DNA of 51,043 nt, from positions 1-51,043 of the forward strand of contig JABHEG010000151.1 of NCBI GenBank assembly GCA_018676675.1, read 5' to 3'. The DNA comes from Lentisphaerota bacterium (GTDB taxonomy: Bacteria > Verrucomicrobiota > Lentisphaeria > Oligosphaerales > JABHEG01). The first letter of the stretch is position 1, and the number at the start of each line of letters is the position of its first letter. Both the position numbers and the translations under genes were made by a program. Of this stretch, positions 35,426-45,186 are shown piece by piece. The notes under the pieces were generated by a model. It ran no database searches. It saw nothing but the letters and a program-made list of their open reading frames with translations, and had not been told where the DNA came from.

Positions 35426-38400
35426 TCAGTCAACGGGCGTTCCCCAAAGTTCCAGCTCAGAAATGATGAATGGCCCACGTGGCCGGGCCCCGAAGCGAAT
35501 CTCAAAGACCTTTGCCTTGGCTGGGGCAAAGCCTAGCCGCAGTTCCCTGACATCCTCGCCTGAGTGGCCCCAGGCATTGAGCGTAGCCAAAGACGTGAAG
35601 GCCTTGTCCGGCCCGCTGACCACGCCCACGGTAGTGCCCGGAATCTGTCCATGAAGCCACAGGCGCGCTTCGGAGGCGGTCACCGGCGCCTCAAACTCAA
35701 GCCGAACCGTGACCGCGTCGGTCTGCTGCCATCCGACCACCCACGGCGCCAGTTCTTCGGTCAATGGCTTGCGTCCTCGCAACGGGTCAGCGCGAAGAGA
35801 CTCCGGGCGATCAAAGAGATCACCTGTACGACGGTCCCAACGTGTCCTCCCCGGATGCTCCTCCGCGATCAGGTCAGGAACATCTGAATACGTGCAGGTG
35901 AACGGCCGTGCCGCGTTCGGCCCCAGAGCCGGGCGGTCACGACGCCAGCCGCATGCGTTTCCGGTAAGACAGAGCAGGTCCTCGGGGTAAGGAGATTCCG
36001 GCGTTTCGGCTTGCAGCGGGAAACGGAACCGCCAGATATCGCGGTCCACCCCGCACCCCAGATCCTGCTGCAGCGCCTTGAAGAACTGCCACCATGTGCG
36101 GTTGCTCAGCGCATTGTGGCGGAACGGATTGACCGCAAAAGTCACCACTCGTCCCTGCCCCACCTTGTTCACCATCACGGCAGGTTGGCCGTCGGCAAAC
36201 TCAGCCAGTGAACGAGCGCCTGCCAGCTCGATCGACAGAACTTCGTCGGCAAAAACAGGAATAGGCGTCGCCGCCATGGCGGACAGCGCCGGCATGTCAT
36301 TGCCAGCCACAATCCTGAACGCTCCCGGGGTCGGCCGCTTGCCTGTTGCGTGGACGCCTGCAAGGTCAACCGGAAGCGTCTTCCGTTCCGTGCCGTCCGG
36401 GCGCCAGCGGAACACATGCGGTGTAGCGGCGACCAACGTTCCGCCGGGGCCAACGAAACCTCTGATGCGGTCAACGGTTTCGTCATCCTGGTAGACACAG
36501 CGAGGGACGTAGAGGACCTTGAAGCGTCCCAGGTTCACCGTTCGGTCGGCGATCTGGAAGTCACTGACAAACTGGAACCAGCTCCGGGCGCGTGGCCCGA
36601 GCAGCGTGAAGGCGACCTCGTGGTCCAGCCCCGCCCCGCCCCACCAGTGCTCACCGTAGTGGCTGATGTTCGAGTAGAGAATTGCGCCGTCAGGCTTAGG
36701 GAAGCGCAGCTGCCGCATCTCGGGCAGTTGGCGCAACACGTGAAGGATCTGTCGGTAGCGCTCCGGAGCGCCATGCATGTCTGATCCGGTCTTGCCGAAC
36801 CAGTCAATCAGCCACAACGCCAGCGAGCGACCTCCTACCCGAAACACACTGGACAACACCTCGTTGGCCTCGGCTCCCGAAAGAGACCCCAAGTAGTGCT
36901 CAATGTGACAGCCGGCCCGCACCGGGACGCCTGCGAGATCCCCTGCCATCTTGGTCGCAAACGCGCAGCTCTGTCGGTAGGGTCCGCTGCCGTTGGTCAT
37001 CTGTTGAGTGATGTAGCCGTAGGTGCCACGTGCCCGTTCATAGCCCATGGGGTAGAGCCCCGCAACGGCGATGTCAGAAACGATGTCGACGGTCGCCGAT
37101 TCCCGCCGAGCGGCATCTGCAGCCTGTCGTGCATGCTTGTTGAAGCGCTCGATCGACCAGTACTGAAGCGCGATGCGTTCGAACGGGGTTGCCGATTCCT
37201 TGCTCTCGGGCAGTCCGTACTTGCCGAATCCGTACTCTCGCCGCACCTCGTCATCCCATTTGGCCCACGTATCGGGATCCTGCTCGAGGTAGAGTTCCCT
37301 GAAGGTGTTGTAGTGCCGCATCGGCACGTTGTGATCCTCATGTCCCAGAATCAGCGTGTGGATCTGGTCACTGTGGTTGCGTACCAAGTCCGTGACGAAC
37401 CCCAGGAATGAGTCACGTACGCGCTCATCGAGGAACAAGTAGTCGTACTTTGGCGTCGGGGCCTGGGGGCGGCGGGAGTAGGCGTATTGCCTGCCTCCGC
37501 ACTTCATCATCGCGCAAACGCTGAGCGGCAACTGGTACCGTTTCTGGCGCCGGTAGTGAGGCGACTCACGTTTGGGGTCAATGCCGCCTGCGTGGTACGG
37601 CCCGCCCGGCAGGAGCAGACGCAGATCCTGGTAGAGCCTGAGGAGGTCGTCCTCATGGTGACGCATCCCGTGCTGAAGCGCAAACGCAATCGCCTTCGCA
37701 CCGCCGGCGGTCTGTCGCCCAACATCCATGAAGGCCACGGGATCGTCCGCGGCAAAGAGGGGGGCATCGCCCATGAGTTCCTCGAAGAGAGGGTCTTCCA
37801 GCACCCAGGCCTGGGGTGGTCGGAGCGCGGTTTCGTCGTAGCCGCGGTAGCGAAAACTGACCGTCTCTCCCTTCCCCTCGACGCCGACATCAACCGGAAA
37901 AAAGCGGGTCGGTTGGGCGTAGTTCCCTTGAGGCCAGGTCAGCCAGGTGATCTTGTGGCGGTCCGGCCAATGGCGATTGCGGAATGCAGCCAAAGCCATC
38001 GCCTTCTCCGGCAACGTCACTTCCTGTGGCCCGTACCCCAAAGCCACGACCGGGATGACCAGTTCAAAGCCCCATTCCCGGTCGGACTGCCAGGCGGCAG
38101 CACGCAGCTCGGCTGGACTCCAGCCTGCATCACGCCCACAGGCATCGTAGACCGCCCCGCGGCTGTTCACGGCAATTTGGTAGTAGGAGCTTTGGTCGCG
38201 TTGGGCATCGATGAAAAGCTCAATGGAGTCGTCAGCCCATACGGCCCCGTCCCGTTGGGTTGCGTCGCTCTTGTTTCGAGCCATCTCGGGCTCCGCGCAG
38301 GCAGCACGCACAAACAGGTGGGTATGGTTGGTCAACAGACGAATCTCGGTCTCGACCTCAGCCGGGACACGATCGAGTGAAGCCTGGCCGAAGGAGAGGA

Positions 38401-39091
38401 AGCCGTTGAGGGTTAAGGCTCCCTCCCATTCATCCGGTGCGGTGGCACCGTCAACCGTCGGGGCCACGTTTGCGGTCGGTATAACGGGCACGGCAAGCCC
38501 TTTGACAAGTGACACATCGTCGAACCATGCCGTGCCGGTTAGGTCCTCAGCCACAAGCATGACATCGACGCGGTTGCACTGCGCCGGCGTCTGGAAGGTG
38601 TAGACCATCTGCACCCAGTCTTCCTGCGAACCCCGCACGGGAAAGAACGACGTGGGGGTCCAGTGCCCGCGCAACCAGTTTCCTCCCTGGCGGAAGCGAA
38701 AGGCACACCCCACCACCCCCGAGCTCATCCGGGTTCGCACCCAGCTCCGGAGTGTGTAGGTCGTCTCCGGCGTAACGTCGACGTAGCGACACCAGAAGGC
38801 ATAGCGGGTCCACGCTGTCTTGCCGATTGGGGGTGGCAACTCGGTGGTGTCGTCAATGTGAATCCGCAGGCTGTTCCTGCCTGTGCGAGCCATGCCCGTC
38901 TCGACATTGCACGGTTCGTCGCCGCGGCGATACCACCCTGCGGGCATGCCTTTGGCGTCAAGCGTCTCAGCGCCGCCATTGTCCACCAACTCTGCACTGC
39001 CTGTCGCCCCCCACAAAACCAGGGCCGCCGCCAGTCCCGGCAGCACACTTGGCCTGACACCTGTTCCTCGTTTCCAAGGCCAGTTTTTCAT
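35426..39091 (-). CDS. Exported CBM-bearing GH42-like hydrolase
   Basis: 1221 residues. A signal peptide covers about 1-36. A CBM4/9-like module follows (LVDNGGAETLDAKGMPAGW, about 38-190), then a CBM9/DOMON-like module (PTVDGATAPDEWEG ... DDSIELFIDAQRD, about 195-390). A large (beta/alpha)8-like region (about 440-800) comes next, then a GATase-like segment resembling the GH42 trimerisation domain (KVLYVPRCVYQDDETVDRIRGFV, about 850-1010) and a final beta-sandwich. No catalytic glutamates could be fixed with certainty. The ATG at 39091 begins the signal peptide and has AAGGAA upstream; the frame stays open 181 codons further but that part overlaps the divergent gene's leader. First gene of the three-gene unit. 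Confidence 0.7.
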   Translation of the reverse strand: MKNWPWKRGTGVRPSVLPGLAAALVLWGATGSAELVDNGGAETLDAKGMPAGWYRRGDEPCNVETGMARTGRNSLRIHIDDTTELPPPIGKTAWTRYAFWCRYVDVTPETTYTLRSWVRTRMSSGVVGCAFRFRQGGNWLRGHWTPTSFFPVRGSQEDWVQMVYTFQTPAQCNRVDVMLVAEDLTGTAWFDDVSLVKGLAVPVIPTANVAPTVDGATAPDEWEGALTLNGFLSFGQASLDRVPAEVETEIRLLTNHTHLFVRAACAEPEMARNKSDATQRDGAVWADDSIELFIDAQRDQSSYYQIAVNSRGAVYDACGRDAGWSPAELRAAAWQSDREWGFELVIPVVALGYGPQEVTLPEKAMALAAFRNRHWPDRHKITWLTWPQGNYAQPTRFFPVDVGVEGKGETVSFRYRGYDETALRPPQAWVLEDPLFEELMGDAPLFAADDPVAFMDVGRQTAGGAKAIAFALQHGMRHHEDDLLRLYQDLRLLLPGGPYHAGGIDPKRESPHYRRQKRYQLPLSVCAMMKCGGRQYAYSRRPQAPTPKYDYLFLDERVRDSFLGFVTDLVRNHSDQIHTLILGHEDHNVPMRHYNTFRELYLEQDPDTWAKWDDEVRREYGFGKYGLPESKESATPFERIALQYWSIERFNKHARQAADAARRESATVDIVSDIAVAGLYPMGYERARGTYGYITQQMTNGSGPYRQSCAFATKMAGDLAGVPVRAGCHIEHYLGSLSGAEANEVLSSVFRVGGRSLALWLIDWFGKTGSDMHGAPERYRQILHVLRQLPEMRQLRFPKPDGAILYSNISHYGEHWWGGAGLDHEVAFTLLGPRARSWFQFVSDFQIADRTVNLGRFKVLYVPRCVYQDDETVDRIRGFVGPGGTLVAATPHVFRWRPDGTERKTLPVDLAGVHATGKRPTPGAFRIVAGNDMPALSAMAATPIPVFADEVLSIELAGARSLAEFADGQPAVMVNKVGQGRVVTFAVNPFRHNALSNRTWWQFFKALQQDLGCGVDRDIWRFRFPLQAETPESPYPEDLLCLTGNACGWRRDRPALGPNAARPFTCTYSDVPDLIAEEHPGRTRWDRRTGDLFDRPESLRADPLRGRKPLTEELAPWVVGWQQTDAVTVRLEFEAPVTASEARLWLHGQIPGTTVGVVSGPDKAFTSLATLNAWGHSGEDVRELRLGFAPAKAKVFEIRFGARPRGPFIISELELWGTPVD

Positions 39092-39398
39092 AGGAGTCCG
39101 TTCCTTCTGCGAATGGCAAAGAACATGGTGCTCCGGGCGCTGCTGTACAAGGCGAAGTCCCCAGTGACTCGGTATCTTCAAGACCGAGAGAAGACGCGGC
39201 TGGGGACCATCCGCGCCACTGAAGAGATCCCCGAAGTCGAGGACATGGTGATCCGCGATGGTCCCTCCAATTGCCGTGCTTGCCGAACTATAGTAGCCGC
39301 GACAGCACAGACGCGAGAGAGTACACATGAACCCGGCCGCCGCCGGAAGTCCGGCAGTCATGTCAGAGGGTGTAACGGGACAGAACGGACTGATAGCG
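39092..39398. other. Divergent intergenic region with two-tier hairpin
   Basis: This 307-base spacer separates the divergent GH42-like and clan-A hydrolase genes. It contains GTCCCCAG (39157-39164) paired perfectly with CTGGGGAC (39200-39207), enclosing CTCGGT (39168-39173) and ACCGAG (39183-39188). Such a nested hairpin could be a leader structure for either gene. No clear promoter boxes were identified. Small frames through it do not look coding. Confidence 0.5.
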
Positions 39399-41579
39399 AT
39401 GCCAAACCGTGCTCCACGCCCCCGGCTGTTGCGCCGCTCCCTTTCCAGGCTTCTGGGGGCATGCCTCCTCCTCCCCTCTATGGTTAGTCTGGGTACACGA
39501 CCCGAAATCAACCGGCTGGCCATCGTTGAGACTGGTTTTGAGGAGGGCCTGAAGGGGTGGTGGAAAGACGGGGCAGCGGAGTTCGCAATCGACACGACGG
39601 AGAAACACTCGGGCAAAAGCTCATTCCGTCTCACGGTGCCTCAGGGAACCAAACTGAGCTACCAGAAGCTCAGCCTGGACCATACCACCGATATAGGCCC
39701 CGGTGACATATTCAACCTGGACACATGGGTGCGCTCGAACGGCCTCACTGCCGATCCCGGAGCCTATTGCGTTGTCGAGTTCCTCGCCAAGGACGGCCGC
39801 CGCACCGGGATCGTCCACAGTTTGACCGGACGTGCGAATGGAAGTACCCGCTGGGACCAACTCAGAATCCGGGGCGCAACAGCGCCCAAAGGAACAGGGG
39901 CTGTGCGAGTGTCCCTGATCCTGCACGCTCACGGCACAGCCTGGTTCGACGATGTAAAGGTCGAACGCACCAGCAAGGGGCAGCGTCTGCCCGAACTGGG
40001 TGATGTAGTCCGGAAGGCAACCGTGCATGTCGACGATGTCGTTCATCCGTGTTTCGGCGGGGTCGGCTACCATGTCTTCTACCACCTGCACGAGACAACG
40101 TCCCGCCACCTGAACACCACGCTTCTCAAGCACTGGCGCGAACTCAACCCAGCGTTCGTCAGAGCAACCCACAATTGGGAATGGGACGACCAGAAACGTG
40201 AATACGTAGCCGAGCAGATGGCGTTCTGGAAGACAACCGGGACTGAGATCTACCTGACCACGTGGAACCCCGAAGACGCAACAACACCAGCCGAGCGACT
40301 GACCTACGCAAAGCGAGTGGTCGACATGCTTGAGTACTTCGTCCGTGAGAAACACCTTACCAACATCAAGACGTACTGCATGACCAATGAGATGTCGCTC
40401 AAGGGCTGGGGCAAACTCCGCAGCGATCTACCCAAGTTCCGAGACTACCACCGCAAAATCCACGCTGAACTACGGGCTCGGAATCTCCCCATTCAGCTTC
40501 TTGCGACCGATGCCGCACCCGTCCAATCCTGGCACACGATCGAGTGGGCCACGCAAAACATGAATGAGGTGACCGGCGTCTACGGCGGCCATCATTACTT
40601 CAACAAACATGGCCCTGACGACGAGCAGTTCTACCGCTGGTTTCTTGATCGGCTGTCCTGGGGCACGCAGTTGGCCCGAGACAAGGGAAAGGACTTCATT
40701 CTCGGGGAGTTCGGCAGCAAGCAGGATGGACGCACGGTCAATGGGGTCAAGCTGGACAAGTGCGTGTACTGGGACACGCCCCGGGAACCACAGGTGGCGA
40801 TTCAGTTGGTCGACGCCGTTGTCGCAGCGCTCAATGCAGGAGTCTACGCGCTGGCATACTGGACCTTCACGGATTTCCCCGACGACTACCGAAAGACGTA
40901 CATCAACAAGTGGGGCACGTTCAAATGGAGCGGCACAGATTTCGCCACGCGAGACGTCTACTACGGGTTTGGCCTGCTAAGCAAGTTCCTCCGCGGTCCG
41001 GCCATCGTGTACCGGGTCTCCGGAAACGACCCACGCGTCCGAGTAGCAGCTCTGCGTCACCATGGTGCCAACACGTGGTCGTTTGCCGCAGTGAACCGGA
41101 ATGCCCGCCCGGTTGACTTGAGTCTGGAACTTGGCGGGATCGCGCCAACAAGCGTAGCGTTGCGGAAGTACGTCTACGACCCGACAAGCGTACCACAGCA
41201 CCCATTCGGGGACTTGCAGCCACCAGCCGGGACCGTCGCGATGGTGAACAGCCAACTCGAGGACACGCTCGGCCCAAGCACGATCACGGTCTACACGAGC
41301 GCCTGTGACGGAACGCCACCTGCTCCCGTCGAAGGCTTGTGCGTCAGCCGTCCCCCAGACGGCGACGTCGTGCTCAGCTGGAGGCCCAGCCCCGCCCCCG
41401 ATCTATGCTACTACCGCATCTACCGCACACCCGTTGCGAACACCGCGCCATCTCTGAATGCGCGCATTGGATCAACCGTCGCCACTCAGTTCCGCGACAT
41501 CAATGCTCCCGTCGACCAGCCGACCCACTACACAATCGTTGCCGTGGACCAGTCGGGGAATCCCCGGGAAGCACGATAA
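39399..41579 (+). CDS. Exported clan-A glycoside hydrolase (GH39-like) with Fn3
   Basis: 726 residues. A basic, hydrophobic signal region (about 1-32) is followed by a CBM4/9-like module (about 40-185), a (beta/alpha)8 barrel (about 205-530) and a beta-sandwich typical of GH39/GH30/GH51 enzymes. A C-terminal fibronectin type III domain (about 635-726) starts near PPAPVEGLCVSRPPDGD. Proposed acid/base Glu331 is in YCMTNEMS and nucleophile Glu437 in FILGEFGS. Xylosidase, iduronidase-like or arabinofuranosidase-like activities are all compatible with clan A. The start is uncertain: ATG at 39399 gives the best signal peptide but a weak ribosome site; 39360 and 39327 are in frame. Confidence 0.72.
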   Translation: MPNRAPRPRLLRRSLSRLLGACLLLPSMVSLGTRPEINRLAIVETGFEEGLKGWWKDGAAEFAIDTTEKHSGKSSFRLTVPQGTKLSYQKLSLDHTTDIGPGDIFNLDTWVRSNGLTADPGAYCVVEFLAKDGRRTGIVHSLTGRANGSTRWDQLRIRGATAPKGTGAVRVSLILHAHGTAWFDDVKVERTSKGQRLPELGDVVRKATVHVDDVVHPCFGGVGYHVFYHLHETTSRHLNTTLLKHWRELNPAFVRATHNWEWDDQKREYVAEQMAFWKTTGTEIYLTTWNPEDATTPAERLTYAKRVVDMLEYFVREKHLTNIKTYCMTNEMSLKGWGKLRSDLPKFRDYHRKIHAELRARNLPIQLLATDAAPVQSWHTIEWATQNMNEVTGVYGGHHYFNKHGPDDEQFYRWFLDRLSWGTQLARDKGKDFILGEFGSKQDGRTVNGVKLDKCVYWDTPREPQVAIQLVDAVVAALNAGVYALAYWTFTDFPDDYRKTYINKWGTFKWSGTDFATRDVYYGFGLLSKFLRGPAIVYRVSGNDPRVRVAALRHHGANTWSFAAVNRNARPVDLSLELGGIAPTSVALRKYVYDPTSVPQHPFGDLQPPAGTVAMVNSQLEDTLGPSTITVYTSACDGTPPAPVEGLCVSRPPDGDVVLSWRPSPAPDLCYYRIYRTPVANTAPSLNARIGSTVATQFRDINAPVDQPTHYTIVAVDQSGNPREAR

Positions 41580-41679
41580 TGGACGCTTTGGCCTCCGAGC
41601 CACACCAATGGCCGAACAGGAGAAACGACACGATGCGCGTTCCCAAGCAGAAAACGGTCGGGACAATCGGGCTGCGGAC

Positions 41680-41693
41680 ATCGTGATCACGAT
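41680..41693. promoter_or_regulatory. 14-bp perfect palindrome upstream of sulfatase gene
   Basis: ATCGTGATCACGAT is a perfect palindrome 97 bases before the sulfatase start, in the 210-base spacer after the clan-A hydrolase gene. Its form suits a dimeric regulator site. A few such palindromes are expected by chance in 51 kb, so the case rests on its position ahead of the sulfatase cluster. Confidence 0.25.
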
Positions 41694-41789
41694 CGAGGCC
41701 CCGGAGATCCTCTCGGGAGCACCAGCCTGCAGCGGACCTCGCAAAGCTCAGTCGCTGAGGCACGGCGTTCGCTGTAGGAAAGACGAATA

Positions 41790-43133
41790 ATGAAAAACCG
41801 TCCGAACATCCTACTCATCCTCACTGACCAACAAAGTGCAACAATGATGAGTTGTGCTGGCAACGAGTATCTTCAGACACCTGCAATGGACAGCCTGGCG
41901 GCTTCCGGGGTGCGGTTCGAGCGCGCGTATTGCACCAACCCGGTCTGTGTTCCTTCCCGATTCAGCTTGATGACTGGACTGATGCCAAGCGCGATTGCCC
42001 TCCGGTGCAATGATACCTCACACATTGAGGAAATCCCCGCCTCGGTGAGGACGCAGGGGATAGGCTGGTTATTCCGAGATGCAGGCTATGATGTTGCCTA
42101 CGGCGGCAAGGGCCACCTTCCCCAAATGGGCCCCGAGGACATTGGTTTTGACCACATCACCAAAGATGAACGAGACGATCTTCCTTTCGTCTGTTCCAGA
42201 TACATCAAGCAGTCCAGACAAAGACCTTTCTTTCTCGTTGCCTCCTTCATCAATCCCCACGACATTTGCTACATGGAAGTCCGGGATTTCGCGGAGACTG
42301 ATGTTGAAAAGCGCTGCGTGGAACGTGGGGAAGTCGGACTTGCCACTCTTGACGAGGCTCTTCGCCTCCCTGAGAGCACCAGTAGAGATGATTTCTTCAA
42401 ACACTACTGCCCGCCATTGCCGTCGAACTTCGAGCCCCAACAGGCCGAACCGGAGGCCCTCCACACGATGATGCCGCAATGGCCGTGCAGGATGAAGGGG
42501 CGTGAACGCTGGACTGAGGAGAGATGGCGGCTCTACCGTTGGGCCTACTGCAAATTGACCGAAATGGTCGACACGCAAATTGCCAGGATTTGCGATGCCG
42601 TGCACGGAAGTGGCAAAGAAGAAGATACGGTTGTCGTGTTTTCAAGTGATCACGGGGACATGGACTCGTCACACCGCTTGGTATCCAAGACGGTATTCTA
42701 CGAGGAAGCCACCCGAGTTCCGTTTATAGTGTGTCAGCCTGGTGTGACCCCGGGAGGGACGGTCAACACGTCACACCTCGTTTCTAACGGACTGGACCTT
42801 ATCCCAACGCTCTGCGACTATGCGGGAATCGAGTCTCCTGCAGGTCTTGAGGGAATGAGTCTTCGTCCCCTGGCCGAAGGACATCATCTTGAATCTCGGC
42901 GTTCGTTCATTCCAGTCGAAAACGAATGCGGGAGGATGATTGTTACATCCCGATACAAATACATGCTTCACGATTCGGGTGAGAACAGAGAGCAACTCAT
43001 TGACTTGCAGGAAGATCCTGGCGAAATGCGAAACGCAGTCAATGACTCCCTCCATGTGGAAGCCTTACGAGAACACCGGCGGATTTTCCACAATTACTTT
43101 GGCAGTGAACATGCGGACGAGCCCGGCCAGTAG
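41790..43133 (+). CDS. Type I (S1-family) sulfatase, cytoplasmic
   Basis: 447-residue sulfate ester hydrolase. RPNILLILTDQQ opens the alkaline-phosphatase-like fold with a metal-binding Asp. The formylglycine motif is CVPSR (Cys53, Pro55, Arg57), the Cys-type recognised by formylglycine-generating or anaerobic maturase enzymes, neither of which is encoded here. SSDHGDMDSSH supplies further metal ligands. No signal peptide is visible, so it should act on imported fragments. AGGAAAG precedes the ATG, and a short upstream frame ends in TAATG overlapping it (41788-41792). First gene of a four-gene plus-strand group of lower GC. Confidence 0.9.
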   Translation: MKNRPNILLILTDQQSATMMSCAGNEYLQTPAMDSLAASGVRFERAYCTNPVCVPSRFSLMTGLMPSAIALRCNDTSHIEEIPASVRTQGIGWLFRDAGYDVAYGGKGHLPQMGPEDIGFDHITKDERDDLPFVCSRYIKQSRQRPFFLVASFINPHDICYMEVRDFAETDVEKRCVERGEVGLATLDEALRLPESTSRDDFFKHYCPPLPSNFEPQQAEPEALHTMMPQWPCRMKGRERWTEERWRLYRWAYCKLTEMVDTQIARICDAVHGSGKEEDTVVVFSSDHGDMDSSHRLVSKTVFYEEATRVPFIVCQPGVTPGGTVNTSHLVSNGLDLIPTLCDYAGIESPAGLEGMSLRPLAEGHHLESRRSFIPVENECGRMIVTSRYKYMLHDSGENREQLIDLQEDPGEMRNAVNDSLHVEALREHRRIFHNYFGSEHADEPGQ

Positions 43134-43190
43134 TGAGCGCGGCCTTTCGGCCACATTACTGGCGGGTTACCCGGGACGGGAACTCATGCC

Positions 43191-44321
43191 ATGTATGACC
43201 TGAAGCGACACCCGTACTTTGAAAGCTGGGAAGATCCGGCCTCCGGCGTGGAGAGTTTCATTCTCAACGAACGGATTGCGCCGGTCCAGCAATCATTCTA
43301 TTTCACGAATCCCAGCGTCTCTGCTGACGAGAAGTGGCTTTGGTTCTACGCGGCATTTCCTCCCAACCTTCAGAGTGCACTAGGGGTAGTCTCGCTGGAT
43401 CCTGACAATCCGGAGATCCAACTCCTTCCACAAGCTGGCTTCACGGCTGTTTCACCCATGGTCGCTCCGGAAGGCGATGCGGCATTTTTCTGTATGGGAA
43501 ACAGTGTCTACAAGGTGTGGATCGATGGTTCGACACAGGTTGTGTGCACCGTCCCGGAGGACTACATCTGCAAGCGTCATTTTGGCCGTATTTCGACACA
43601 CCTGAGCATGTCTGCGGATGGGAAATATCTGCTTCTTGACGGCGACCTCGGCAACTTCTGGTGGGTGGGTGTCGGAGATGTAGCCACCGGCGAAGTCAAA
43701 ATCCTCAAGGAGTTTGGGCAGCACCATAATCATGCCCAGTTTTCTCCGACCGACCCAAAGCTGTTCGTGATTCCCGAGGACTGGTGGAAGGATAAAAACA
43801 GTGGCCGCCATTTCTCGCTCGACCACCGGCTTTGGCTGATGGACACTGACCAGACCAGGTTTGAGATTGTCCGTTCCAGGGACTGGGATGCCGGTCACTC
43901 AGCGAACGCGTCTCACGAATGGTGGTCAAAGGACGGCAAGCTCTGCTGGAACGACTATGAGCGCGGGACCTATGAATGCGATCCCTATACCCTCGAGGCG
44001 ACGCATGTTTGGCAAAGACCTCTGTGTCACGCTCACTGCGGTTCCGACCGCCGCCTATGGTGTGCAGACCAAAGCCCCTACGAGTGGGACAAGAAGCCGT
44101 TGGAGGTCCTCTTCTTTGACCGAGATCGGGATGTGAATCTTCAGATCGTGTCGGCCATGCCCAAGCCCCCTCTTCCTCGGGACATGTACCACTTGGATCC
44201 ACACCCGCAGTTTTCACCAAAGGACAGTTGGATTGTCTACACCACGACTGTGCACGGCAAGGTGGACGTGGCCTTGACCCCTACCGCCCCCTTGTGTGCC
44301 GCGACAGGGAAGAATGGATAG
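43191..44321 (+). CDS. PL22-like oligogalacturonate lyase-type propeller
   Basis: 376-residue cytoplasmic seven-bladed propeller resembling oligogalacturonate lyase. Supporting landmarks are HHNHAQFSPTDP (178-189; the family has an HxQFSP metal-site segment), SHEWWSKDG (the HEFW-type motif) and CHAHCGSDRRLWCAD near the third histidine position, followed by HLDPHPQFSPKDSWIVY. These supply His and Gln ligands for the Mn site used in beta-elimination of unsaturated or plain uronate disaccharides. Some proteins with this fold are merely TolB-like, so activity is probable rather than certain. It follows the sulfatase gene by 57 bases and precedes the deacetylase gene by 10. Confidence 0.78.
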   Translation: MYDLKRHPYFESWEDPASGVESFILNERIAPVQQSFYFTNPSVSADEKWLWFYAAFPPNLQSALGVVSLDPDNPEIQLLPQAGFTAVSPMVAPEGDAAFFCMGNSVYKVWIDGSTQVVCTVPEDYICKRHFGRISTHLSMSADGKYLLLDGDLGNFWWVGVGDVATGEVKILKEFGQHHNHAQFSPTDPKLFVIPEDWWKDKNSGRHFSLDHRLWLMDTDQTRFEIVRSRDWDAGHSANASHEWWSKDGKLCWNDYERGTYECDPYTLEATHVWQRPLCHAHCGSDRRLWCADQSPYEWDKKPLEVLFFDRDRDVNLQIVSAMPKPPLPRDMYHLDPHPQFSPKDSWIVYTTTVHGKVDVALTPTAPLCAATGKNG

Positions 44322-44331
44322 AGGAGATCAT

Positions 44332-45129
44332 ATGAAAGCAAAGCAGACCTTTGTTTGGCCTGAGGGGCAACAGTGCGCTGTGTCGTTGACATATGACGAT
44401 GCGCTTCCTGTGCATCACGAGCTGGTGGCCCCCCTGCTGACGGTGAAGAAGCTTACAGCAACGTTCAATATATCTGCGCACAGTGGCTTCACAGAGAACA
44501 CGGGTGCATGGAAACACGTGGCGTCTCTAGGCCATGAGCTTGGGAATCATACGCTCTTCCACCCCTGTCGCCGAGAACCCGGGAAGCGCAAGGGCGGGTG
44601 GATTCCACACTATGACCTCTGCGACTATTCTGCCCAACGCTGGATAGATGAAATGCGCGTTGCAAACTGTCTTCTAAACCAGATCGACGGTCAATCAGAG
44701 CGCACCTTCGGCAACACCTGCTGCCAAACTACCATCGGACGAGGGCATCACGAAAAGGACCTTTCAGAACTGATCGATCGCATGTTCGTTGCTGGCCGTG
44801 GTCCGTTGAATGAGGAGATTGTGCGTCCCGCATCGCTGTCCTACCCAGCTCTGGGCCATTTCAATGGCGACCGAAAGGCTGCTGTAGAGCTTCAACAGGA
44901 GATCGAGCGCGCAGTAGATATGAATGGGTGGATAGTATTCATGTTCCACGGCGTTGGTGAAGGTACACATAAGGGTTTTATCGATGCCGATGAGCACGCG
45001 AAACTGATTGACTATCTTGAAGCCAACTCCGATCGGATTTGGACTGCTTCGATGGTCAACGTTGCCAGGCATCTGAAGCGTTCAGGATATGGAGCGGCGC
45101 CGAACATGACGGATGCAGACGACGCTTGA
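44332..45129 (+). CDS. Polysaccharide deacetylase-like (CE4) protein
   Basis: 265-residue NodB-homology protein. The catalytic and metal Asp pair is SLTYDDAL (Asp22, Asp23), and the zinc histidines lie in GHELGNHTLFHP (His73 and His77). The later MFHGVGEG motif corresponds to the conserved catalytic His loop. No signal peptide is seen, so the substrate is probably a cytoplasmic acetylated oligosaccharide. AGAGGAGA sits just upstream of the ATG at 44332; a frame open from 44296 would overlap the preceding gene. Spacing to its neighbours indicates one operon with the sulfatase and the PL22-like gene. Confidence 0.85.
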   Translation: MKAKQTFVWPEGQQCAVSLTYDDALPVHHELVAPLLTVKKLTATFNISAHSGFTENTGAWKHVASLGHELGNHTLFHPCRREPGKRKGGWIPHYDLCDYSAQRWIDEMRVANCLLNQIDGQSERTFGNTCCQTTIGRGHHEKDLSELIDRMFVAGRGPLNEEIVRPASLSYPALGHFNGDRKAAVELQQEIERAVDMNGWIVFMFHGVGEGTHKGFIDADEHAKLIDYLEANSDRIWTASMVNVARHLKRSGYGAAPNMTDADDA

Positions 45130-45186
45130 CAGCGCGTTTGAATCGCGACGTTGCACTCCGCGGAAAGGAGACTCACCATCAGACAC

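Noticed and set aside
39092..39634. N-terminal extension of the GH42-like frame to 39634
   Set aside because: The extension overlaps the divergent hydrolase gene, lacks a signal peptide and has a poor composition; the ATG at 39091 opens a clear signal peptide.
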